Program-made: the position numbers and the translations under genes
The notes under the pieces: model-generated
The model's database searches: none
Told to the model about the DNA's origin: nothing
Seen by the model: the letters and a program-made list of their open reading frames with translations, nothing else
DNA from: Gammaproteobacteria bacterium UBA1119
GTDB taxonomy: Bacteria; Pseudomonadota; Gammaproteobacteria; Pseudomonadales; Azotimanducaceae
Length of the DNA: 5,262 bases
Assembly (NCBI GenBank): GCA_002313255.1
Contig: DCBA01000093.1
Location: 33,173-38,434 of the forward strand
Direction: 5' to 3'
In this document: in pieces, positions 1-5,262 of the stretch
Numbering within the stretch: position 1 is the first letter of the stretch
Layout of the letters: each line of letters opens with the position of its first letter

Positions 1-1
1 G

Positions 2-196
2 GAGCTCAACGTGCGCAAACAAATGTTGTCGCTCTGCCATACACCGTCGATAGAAGGCGCGTGGCGTCAGCGAAAATCCGTGCGAGTTCACGGCTGGATT
101 TACGGACTAAAGGACGGCTTGTTGCGGAAGCTGCACCCCGACATCGGATCCATTTCGCAGAGAACAAGGGCCGAGTCCGAATTGAGAAACTTCTAA
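2..196 (+). CDS. can: Beta-carbonic anhydrase, C-terminal part (5' end outside window)
   Basis: Beta-carbonic anhydrases are cytoplasmic zinc enzymes that interconvert CO2 and bicarbonate, supplying bicarbonate to carboxylases. Only the last 64 residues are visible; the frame is open to the left edge, with codons starting at base 2 and a TAA stop at 194-196. The segment begins ELNVRKQM and carries the block VHGWIYGLKDGLL at about residues 33-45 of the visible part. This matches the C-terminal region of E. coli-type Can (NV..Q...L, an AW pair, then HGW.YG..DGLL). The Cys/Asp/His/Cys metal ligands of the family lie upstream and cannot be checked. The GTG at base 11 is an internal Val codon, not a start. 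The tail after the DGLL block is about 20 residues and is not distinctive. Family assignment is strong; the symbol is by resemblance. No terminator is evident before the cupin gene 54 bases downstream. Confidence 0.88.
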   Translation, partial: ELNVRKQMLSLCHTPSIEGAWRQRKSVRVHGWIYGLKDGLLRKLHPDIGSISQRTRAESELRNF

Positions 197-250
197 GGCC
201 ACCTCATTGCATTTTAAAGCGAAACCCGACCCCTATCGAACGGTAAACCT

Positions 251-613
251 ATGAAAGAACCCATCAATTTATTGTCCAAGTTTGATCTATTTTCTGAACA
301 CTGGTCGCCCAAAGTCGTTGCCGAAATGAACAACTACCAATTCAAACTCGTCAAACTTAAAGGATCGTTCATTCGGCACGACCATAAGGATACCGACGAA
401 GTCTTTCTCGTAATCGAGGGAAGCATGAGTATCGAATTGAGCGATACAACGGTTGAATTGAATCAGGGTGAAATGGTGGTAGTCCCACGAGGCGAATCAC
501 ATCGCCCCTTTGCGACCGAGGAATGTAAAGTCCTGCTCGTCGAACCTAGAGGCGTCGTAAATACCGGAGACGCCGGCGGCGAACAAACTGTGGTGAACGA
601 CGTCTGGATATAA
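251..613 (+). CDS. Small single-domain cupin protein
   Basis: A 120-residue protein made of one cupin beta-barrel. Cupin motif 1 is seen as HDH then four residues then Glu, then six residues then Gly (His43, His45, Glu50, Gly57). Motif 2 is G(x5)PxG(x2)H (Gly73, Pro79, Gly81, His84). His43, His45, Glu50 and His84 form the usual metal-binding set, so a bound divalent metal is expected. The family spans isomerases, dioxygenases and binding proteins; stand-alone cupins of this size usually have no assigned substrate and I give none. There is no signal peptide or membrane segment, so it is probably cytoplasmic. The start is ATG at 251; the preceding bases show no clear Shine-Dalgarno. It lies 54 bases after the carbonic anhydrase and 85 before the amidase, all on the same strand, so cotranscription is possible. 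Bases 301-540 are about 48% G+C by hand count, lower than sampled stretches of the amidase. Confidence 0.9.
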   Translation: MKEPINLLSKFDLFSEHWSPKVVAEMNNYQFKLVKLKGSFIRHDHKDTDEVFLVIEGSMSIELSDTTVELNQGEMVVVPRGESHRPFATEECKVLLVEPRGVVNTGDAGGEQTVVNDVWI

Positions 614-630
614 CTTTTCGAACTCATGGC

Positions 631-646
631 ATCCGAACGAACGGAT
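631..646. repeat. Short inverted repeat between cupin and amidase
   Basis: ATCCG (631-635) and CGGAT (642-646) are perfect inverted arms around a six-base loop, followed by TTTCT. It sits 18 bases after the cupin stop. A five-base-pair stem with a poor T-run is weak for a terminator; it could equally be a small operator or chance. Confidence 0.25.
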
Positions 647-698
647 TTCTACAGCACATTGCAACGAAACTCGGGCGATCTCTTAGTAAGATATTGAC

Positions 699-2084
699 AT
701 GGCAGACGAACTTTGGAGGCAATCGGCGACTACACTCGCTGAGTTAATCAGGTCTAAGCAAACGTCTTGCCAAGAAGTTGTGGAAAGCCATCTCGCCAGG
801 ATCGAAGCAGTGAACGATACGTTAAACGCCATCACCGTCGTCCTCGCCGATTCCGCGCTCGCTGCCGCAGCAGAGGCGGATCGACGTGAACCTACAGGAC
901 GCCTGCACGGTGTTCCGTTCACCATTAAAGAGAACATTGACTGCCTCGATTCGGCCACAACGAGAGGGGTTCCTGCCCTCGCCAACTCAATGCCGTCTGT
1001 GGACGCCCCCGTGGTCGCTCGCATGAAAGCCGCAGGCGCGATTCCTCTGGGTCGAACCAACTTGTCCGAGCTGGGGATGAGAATCACCACCGACAATCCA
1101 CTACACGGCAGAACGCTGAATCCTTGGCATGCGGATCGGACCCCGGGTGGTTCGAGCGGTGGCGAGGCTTCGGCTTTGGCTTCAGGCATGAGCCCTCTCG
1201 GGCTTGGTAACGATATCGGCGGCTCCGTTCGTAATCCCGCATTTTGTTGCGGTGTGGCGTCGTTGAAACCATCGACTGGCAGAATTCCACATGCATCATC
1301 AATCCCGCCAGAGGACTCTCGTCTCGCCACCCAACTCTTACTGGCTGAAGGGCCCATAGCGCGCCATGTCAAAGACTTGCGGCTCGCGTACGAGACGTTA
1401 AGCGGCCGAGATTCAAGAGATCCCCAGTCGACGGACGCGCCGCTGTATGGACCCGACGTCAAAAAGCGGGCGGCAATTGTCACCGACATACCCGGCGTGG
1501 AGCTACCGCAATCGACTCGAGACGCTTTGCTTCAAGCGGCAACGGCGCTGGAGGAGATGGGATGGGAAACTGTCGAGATTCAACCCCCCGAACTCGCGCA
1601 CGTCCATGAAGTATGGATGCACCACCTATCCGCCGACTTTAAACCGCTATTGGGGGATATGTCGGTGGTGATGACCGAAGCGCCGCTCGAATTCTTGCGA
1701 CTACTGTGCGAGCGGAACGATCCCGACACCGTCGGGCTGGCTAATATTCACGCCGAAAGAAACCGGCTTAGCAGGCTATGGTCCGAATTCTTCACGGCTA
1801 ATCCGATCATGGTGGGTCCTACTTGGACCGGCCCACAATTCGAGCACGACGCGGATATAAATGGCGTCGTCGGCTTGGAACTGGCTATCGATCTTTTACG
1901 TTTCATTTCACCTGCCAACGTGTTGGGTCTACCGAGCGCGGCTATACCGATAGGCGTCACGGACGGTCTTCCGACCGGGGTGCAAGTCTATGCCGATCGA
2001 TGGCGAGATGACCTCGCACTGTCCGGTGCCGAAGCCATCGAAGCCGTTGTCGGACAAATCTGTCCAATCGATCCTAGGTTCTAA
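699..2084 (+). CDS. Amidase signature family hydrolase
   Basis: A complete 461-residue member of the amidase signature family, which cleaves carboxamide (C-N) bonds, giving a carboxylic acid and ammonia or an amine. The Ser-cisSer-Lys triad is intact. Lys77 lies in the GVPFTIKEN block, Ser152 in the Gly-rich GGSSGGE loop, and nucleophile Ser176 in GNDIGGSVR. The spacings of 75 and 24 residues are those of characterised family members such as FAAH. The C-terminal GLPTGVQVYADRWRDDLAL block is also typical. No signal peptide or transmembrane helix is evident, so it should be cytoplasmic. It is probably not GatA of the tRNA amidotransferase, because no gatB or gatC is adjacent in view and the central region is unlike GatA; such proteins are nevertheless often annotated as GatA-like. 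Substrate is unknown. ATG at 699 gives the normal family N-terminus; upstream there is only a weak TAAG-like ribosome site. It is followed by a convergent CoA-transferase gene 95 bases away. Confidence 0.95.
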   Translation: MADELWRQSATTLAELIRSKQTSCQEVVESHLARIEAVNDTLNAITVVLADSALAAAAEADRREPTGRLHGVPFTIKENIDCLDSATTRGVPALANSMPSVDAPVVARMKAAGAIPLGRTNLSELGMRITTDNPLHGRTLNPWHADRTPGGSSGGEASALASGMSPLGLGNDIGGSVRNPAFCCGVASLKPSTGRIPHASSIPPEDSRLATQLLLAEGPIARHVKDLRLAYETLSGRDSRDPQSTDAPLYGPDVKKRAAIVTDIPGVELPQSTRDALLQAATALEEMGWETVEIQPPELAHVHEVWMHHLSADFKPLLGDMSVVMTEAPLEFLRLLCERNDPDTVGLANIHAERNRLSRLWSEFFTANPIMVGPTWTGPQFEHDADINGVVGLELAIDLLRFISPANVLGLPSAAIPIGVTDGLPTGVQVYADRWRDDLALSGAEAIEAVVGQICPIDPRF

Positions 2085-2087
2085 ACA

Positions 2088-2130
2088 GAGTGCACGGGGC
2101 TGGTGAGCAATTCATCACTGCATTGCACTC
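2088..2130. terminator. Inverted repeat in the convergent gap, possible terminator
   Basis: Immediately after the amidase stop, GAGTGCA (2088-2094) is a perfect reverse complement of TGCACTC (2124-2130). A second pair nests inside: GTGA (2103-2106) and TCAC (2115-2118), with an eight-base loop. The two stems are separated by an asymmetric internal loop. Placement between two convergent genes favours transcription termination from one or both sides. There is no T-run directly after either arm, so this is not a canonical intrinsic terminator. Confidence 0.4.
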
Positions 2131-2179
2131 GGCCAATTCCGACGCCAATAAATCCGAACTTTGGGTTTTCTATCGTGCC

Positions 2180-4585
2180 CTATTCCATTGCCATAGAAGC
2201 GAAAACATCGGCAATTTGATCTGGCTCGTAGCCGAGTACCGTCTCCAACACATGGACGTTGTGTTCGCCAAGCTCTGGACCGGCCCGGTGGAGTTCAGCT
2301 GGGGTCCGGGACAGTTTGAAGCGAGATCCCTCGACCACGAACTCTCCCAATGAAGAGTGATCGGTACGAACAAAGTGTTGCCGATGCGTAAGTTGAGGAT
2401 CGGACCAACACTCAGGCGAATTTTGGACAACATGTGCCGCGACTCCGGCGTCGACGAGAGTCGCCTCGATTGATCGCTCGTCTTGTGTGATGGTCCATTC
2501 CCCGATACGCCGGTCAAGTTCATCCTGACGCAAACGCCGCGCATCCACCGTAGCCAAAGACTCGTCCTCAATCCAACCCAACACAGTTTGAAACGCGACC
2601 CATGCTCGATCCGATTGACAGGCAATCGCGACCCAACGATCGGTACCGCGGGCGGGATAAACGCCATGCGGGCATAAATCACGATCGCGATTCCCATCAC
2701 GGTGCCACAGGTGATCATTCAACTGATAGTCGAGAATCGCAGGAACTAATAAGTGGAGGGCTGCCTCGGCTTGGGACAGATCAATGTGTTGGCCCCGTCC
2801 CGTGCGTCGACGATGGTCCAAAGCTGCCAACAGCGACGCCAACATGAATCGAGGCGAGACGCCGTCCGTATAAGCGAGGAATGGACCCGCCGGCGATCGG
2901 TCCGACCATCCCGTCAGATCATAGAAACCGGTAATCGCCGCGGCCATATTTCCATATCCCGGAACTTGCGCCCGCGGCCCCGTTTGTCCCATGAGGCAAC
3001 TGGAGACCATGATGATGTCTGGGTTCACGTCGCGCAGCGCCTCATAATCAAGGTTCCAAGCTTTCATCGCTTTGGGAGAAAACGATTCGGTCACGACGTC
3101 TGCCCAGCGGACTAGGTCGAGAATCACCTCTCGTCCAGCGGGGTTCGAAGGATCAACCGTGATTCCAAGCTTCCCCGCGTTGAAATTCGCGAAAGGAACG
3201 CCCGACTCAAGACCCGGTTCGCCGTTCTTGAACGTGGGTGAACCACGAGCCGGTTCAAGTTTCGTGCTCGACTCGACCTTGATTACGGTCGCGCCGTAAT
3301 CGGCCAATACCCGCGTGAAGAACGGGCCGGCGATGACCCACATAAAATCTAGGACTTTAAGTCCAGTTAGCGGTGCATCTGTGTTCTGCCCAGACTCAGA
3401 TGTCGGTTGGCGGCTATTCCGCTGTTTCAACTGCACCGGTGACACGGGGGTCGTGGCGGCGCCCGGTAACTTGAGCGGGGTGTCTGAGAACTTGGCGAAA
3501 GCTCCCGGAACAAGGGCGCCCTGACCGCTCACCTCAATCGAGTGCCAGAAATTCCGTGCCTTGAAGTGCGCTTCTTGCATCAGCCCGTCAACGTCAAAGG
3601 TTGGCGCAATATAGATGCCTCTTCGTAATCCTTCCTCAAAAAGCTCCGACTGGGTTCGCTCCATGGTGAACTGCTCAATCTTTTTACACAGGGCGAAATA
3701 CGGTTCCGGCGATTTTCCTTCGGTGTTCATCGCCGCGATCTCCAAACCCCAGTCCAACTCAACATCATCGGCAGTACACGCACCGTTTTCGAAAAGCCAG
3801 TTAAGGAGACGCTTATTTGGCTCCGTGAACGCCGGGCCAAAAAGAAAAGTGATGGCAACATACCCGTCTTTGCAGGGCCAAGTAAGCCGAATCGGAAATA
3901 GGCCAGCCAGACCGCCTGCCGCCCGATTGATAGTCATTCCACCGCCATTGGGCGTCGCGAGAATTGCCGACAAAGCGGCCTGCGCCGACGACTGCTGTGC
4001 CGACACGTCCACGTGCTGACCAACACCGCTCCGATGGCGTTCGTAAAGCGCGATTAGGGCAGCACCAGCAGCATCAGCGCCCGCATGGAAAAACGCCTGG
4101 GGTACCGACGTGCGCACCGGCGCTCGGTCGGCGTCGCCAGCCAGAATATGAGCGCCACTGGAAGCCCACACGGTCAAATCGGTCGCAGGCCATCCGGCTT
4201 TCGGACCACTGCCCCCAAATGCCGTAATAGCGACCACGATAACGCTTGGGTTTAGGTCGTTGAGAACCTCGTACGCTAACCCGTTCTCGGCCGCAACACG
4301 TTCGGTCAAGCCATGAATGACGAAGTCGGCTCCCTGCACCAGTTCGTCAAACACCCCCCGATCCCGGTCACGCCGAACGTCTAGATCAACGTGCGTTCGA
4401 CCTCTCGCGTACGCTTCCCACCACAGACTGCGATTGGAACCAGCAAGTATCGGTTTTACAGGGTGGTTGGATGGTTCCTCGGGGGGACGGATGGATATGA
4501 CTTCCGCGCCTAGATGGGCGAGCAGATACCCACAAAACATGTCCGCCCCAGCCGTCAGATCAAGAACTCGATACGGTGTCAACAT
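2180..4585 (-). CDS. Fused two-domain family III (CaiB/BaiF) CoA-transferase
   Basis: Family III CoA-transferases move CoA between carboxylic acids through an aspartyl-CoA intermediate in the cytoplasm. This 801-residue protein is two such units in tandem, about twice the usual 400 residues. Half one spans residues 1-375 (MLTPYRVLDLTAGADMF; RSGVGQHVDVS at 185-195). A polar, Pro/Ser/Thr/Gln-rich linker covers about 376-405. Half two starts at about 407 (TGLKVLDF...IAGPFFTRVLADYGATVIKVE; RTGRGQHIDLSQAEA at 594-608). Asp574, in AYTDGVSPR, matches the catalytic Asp. Counting back 24 residues from the conserved GxGQ glycine in each half puts Phe165 (PQAFFHAG) at that position in half one, so only half two appears catalytic. 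Single-domain enzymes form interlocked dimers; the fusion may mimic one, which is inference. Substrate is unknown. ATG at 4585 begins a standard N-terminus; no Shine-Dalgarno precedes it. The stop TAG is at 2180-2182, convergent with the amidase. Confidence 0.94.
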   Translation of the reverse strand: MLTPYRVLDLTAGADMFCGYLLAHLGAEVISIRPPEEPSNHPVKPILAGSNRSLWWEAYARGRTHVDLDVRRDRDRGVFDELVQGADFVIHGLTERVAAENGLAYEVLNDLNPSVIVVAITAFGGSGPKAGWPATDLTVWASSGAHILAGDADRAPVRTSVPQAFFHAGADAAGAALIALYERHRSGVGQHVDVSAQQSSAQAALSAILATPNGGGMTINRAAGGLAGLFPIRLTWPCKDGYVAITFLFGPAFTEPNKRLLNWLFENGACTADDVELDWGLEIAAMNTEGKSPEPYFALCKKIEQFTMERTQSELFEEGLRRGIYIAPTFDVDGLMQEAHFKARNFWHSIEVSGQGALVPGAFAKFSDTPLKLPGAATTPVSPVQLKQRNSRQPTSESGQNTDAPLTGLKVLDFMWVIAGPFFTRVLADYGATVIKVESSTKLEPARGSPTFKNGEPGLESGVPFANFNAGKLGITVDPSNPAGREVILDLVRWADVVTESFSPKAMKAWNLDYEALRDVNPDIIMVSSCLMGQTGPRAQVPGYGNMAAAITGFYDLTGWSDRSPAGPFLAYTDGVSPRFMLASLLAALDHRRRTGRGQHIDLSQAEAALHLLVPAILDYQLNDHLWHRDGNRDRDLCPHGVYPARGTDRWVAIACQSDRAWVAFQTVLGWIEDESLATVDARRLRQDELDRRIGEWTITQDERSIEATLVDAGVAAHVVQNSPECWSDPQLTHRQHFVRTDHSSLGEFVVEGSRFKLSRTPAELHRAGPELGEHNVHVLETVLGYEPDQIADVFASMAME

Positions 4586-4601
4586 ATGTTTTTAATCAGC
4601 T

Positions 4602-4626
4602 GTTATATAACGTTTTATTAACGTTT
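4602..4626 (-). promoter_or_regulatory. AT-rich putative promoter/operator of the CoA-transferase gene
   Basis: Just upstream of the CoA-transferase start there are two direct copies of TAACGTTT on the + strand (4608-4615 and 4619-4626), spaced exactly 11 bases, about one helical turn. Each contains the palindrome AACGTT. Next to them is TTATATAA (4603-4610), whose - strand offers TATATA or TATAAC as a -10-like box. If used, transcription would begin only about ten bases before the ATG. That would fit the missing Shine-Dalgarno. No good -35 box is present at normal spacing (TGGACA is 23 bases away from TATATA). The reading is suggestive only. Confidence 0.3.
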
Positions 4627-4628
4627 AT

Positions 4629-4883
4629 CTAATGTCCATTGGATCGGTTTCGACAGAAGTTTAGACCGACAATCAGCATCCTTAAAATCATTATCGCGAC
4701 GAGGCCGTGTTTGAGCGACGTCGCCGCGCTCGCGAAGGCCACTTGTTCGCCCGATAGGTGCGGAAAGCTCAACAGCATAAGCCAAATCTGAACGTTTTCC
4801 GCAATATCAATTAGTCCCGCAGTAAATGGCGTTAACGCGAGGAGACGATTGCGGGAGTCTACTATCCAATAAAATGAGTAGAT
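4629..4883 (-). pseudogene. 5'-truncated remnant of a small membrane protein
   Basis: On the - strand, 84 codons read open from 4883 to a TAG at 4629-4631, bounded upstream by TAG at 4884-4886. There is no ATG, GTG or TTG before residue 36, so it lacks a usable start. The translation nevertheless looks like real protein. One hydrophobic stretch (residues 14-40) includes LIDIAENVQIWLML, with an Asp-x-x-Glu-Asn motif. A charged turn (PHLSGEQ) is followed by ASAATSLKHG and a second hydrophobic stretch (residues 61-75), then a basic tail RNRSNGH. The DxxEN helix, a turn and an AS..T..K helix recall, from memory, the C-terminal half of uncharacterised four-helix membrane proteins; I cannot name the family. 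Only about 70 bases separate it from the DUF1993 stop, too few for the missing N-terminal half. It may be a decayed gene, or less likely a short protein with an unconventional start. Confidence 0.6.
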
Positions 4884-4903
4884 CTAATCGGACGAATTGA
4901 TTC

Positions 4904-4949
4904 GAAACGAAGCGAGGACAGGCTTGGGTCTCTCCTCTTACCTCGTTTC
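4904..4949 (-). repeat. Inverted repeat downstream of the DUF1993 gene
   Basis: GAAACGA (4904-4910) pairs perfectly with TCGTTTC (4943-4949). The stem can be extended to about ten pairs with G-T wobbles and encloses a loop of roughly 26 bases; an alternative inner pairing GAGG/CCTC exists. It begins five bases past the DUF1993 stop codon, where a terminator would be expected. The long loop and absence of a T-run make it a weak intrinsic terminator candidate. Confidence 0.3.
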
Positions 4950-4954
4950 TTTCA

Positions 4955-5262
4955 TTACATGTTAAGTCGCATTTGTCCCAAGAAGTCGCGCTTACCGAGC
5001 GGAACGCCTTGCATGCGGAGGATGTCGTAAGCCGTCGTCGCGTGGAAATAAAAATTAGGTAGCGAAAATGACATTAAAAAGTCTTCCGCGATGAACGGCA
5101 TACTTTGTCCGCCGATCTTGAACTCCACGGCACTTCCTTCCAGTGCATTCACAACATCCGGTGTATACGCTTGAATCTTTTCATGTGCGTCGCCGGCCAT
5201 CGCCTGCAACGCCTCGTAGTCAAGATCCGCCGCCATTGATGGGGGGCCGAAGACTCCGGCCT
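4955..5262 (-). CDS. DUF1993 family protein, C-terminal part (5' end outside window)
   Basis: The frame is open from the right edge to a TAA at 4955-4957, giving 101 complete codons. The hallmark is the C-terminal block FSLPNFYFHATTAYDILR followed by GVPLGKRDFLG, which is characteristic of DUF1993 (Pfam PF09351). Family members are about 165-170 residues, so roughly 65 N-terminal residues are missing. The ATG at 5234-5236 is internal: the eight codons before it (AGVFGPPS) are open and continue the family-like sequence. The biochemical function is unknown; the family is described as helical and related to the DinB-like fold, from memory. No signal peptide can be judged. The gene is codirectional with the CoA-transferase, but a 369-base gap holding a gene remnant and a possible terminator argues against a shared operon. 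Confidence 0.88.
   Translation of the reverse strand, partial: AGVFGPPSMAADLDYEALQAMAGDAHEKIQAYTPDVVNALEGSAVEFKIGGQSMPFIAEDFLMSFSLPNFYFHATTAYDILRMQGVPLGKRDFLGQMRLNM

Noticed and set aside
61..246. 61-codon + strand frame overlapping the carbonic anhydrase end
   Set aside because: It overlaps the recognised carbonic anhydrase frame and shows no protein-like features.
683..1489. 268-codon open frame on the - strand, antisense to the amidase
   Set aside because: It lies entirely over the amidase, whose triad and motifs are intact. Its translation is Ser/Arg/Pro-rich with no recognisable motif, as expected for the antisense of a coding gene.
699..2084. GatA subunit of the tRNA-dependent amidotransferase
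   Set aside because: No gatB or gatC neighbours are visible, and the central region does not look like GatA; a general amidase is the safer call.
2170..2718. 182-codon open frame on the - strand overlapping the CoA-transferase in another frame
   Set aside because: The overlapped region encodes the well-conserved C-terminal part of the CoA-transferase; the alternative translation has no domain features.
2753..4227. Several + strand open frames of 60-134 codons opposite the CoA-transferase
   Set aside because: All are antisense shadows, with Arg/Pro/Ser-rich translations and no motifs.
4829..4838. Ten-base perfect palindrome GCGTTAACGC as an operator
   Set aside because: It lies inside the membrane-protein remnant and is explained by its codons; an isolated 10-base palindrome is not strong evidence.
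5234..5236. ATG as the start of the DUF1993 gene
   Set aside because: The frame stays open to the window edge and the visible protein is much shorter than the family, so the true start is outside.
1..5262. CRISPR array, tRNA/rRNA, insertion sequence, phage or defence genes
   Set aside because: No regularly spaced repeats, terminal inverted repeats with a transposase, cloverleaf candidates or defence motifs were seen.

Overview
The window is an ordinary chromosomal stretch from a bacterium, most likely a Proteobacterium. The visible carbonic anhydrase C-terminus resembles the beta-class enzyme of Proteobacteria (Can of E. coli type), and DUF1993 proteins are common in that group. The fused two-domain CaiB/BaiF CoA-transferase also occurs in Actinobacteria, so the phylum is an inference. 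Overall base composition looks moderate, and the genes lack strong Shine-Dalgarno sequences.

Layout, left to right. The + strand opens with the last 64 codons of a beta-carbonic anhydrase (2-196). A small single-domain cupin follows (251-613), then a complete amidase-signature hydrolase (699-2084). Facing the amidase on the - strand is an 801-residue protein made of two family III CoA-transferase halves (2180-4585); the 95-base convergent gap holds an inverted repeat. Upstream of that gene, bases 4586-4954 look empty in a normal gene call. However, the - strand of 4629-4883 encodes 84 codons of a plausible two-helix membrane protein with no usable start codon. I read it as a 5'-truncated pseudogene. 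The - strand ends with the C-terminal part of a DUF1993 protein that runs off the right edge (4955-5262).

How the genes work together. No complete pathway can be read here. The cupin and amidase are codirectional and could share a transcript with the carbonic anhydrase, but gaps of 54 and 85 bases leave that open. A CoA-transferase and an amidase are both plausible in catabolism of carboxylic acids and amides, but no substrate can be assigned and they are not in one operon. I see no CRISPR array, tRNA, rRNA, insertion sequence or defence system, and no convincing undescribed system. The two most interesting points are the hidden membrane-protein remnant and the loss of the catalytic Asp in the N-terminal half of the CoA-transferase while the C-terminal half keeps it.
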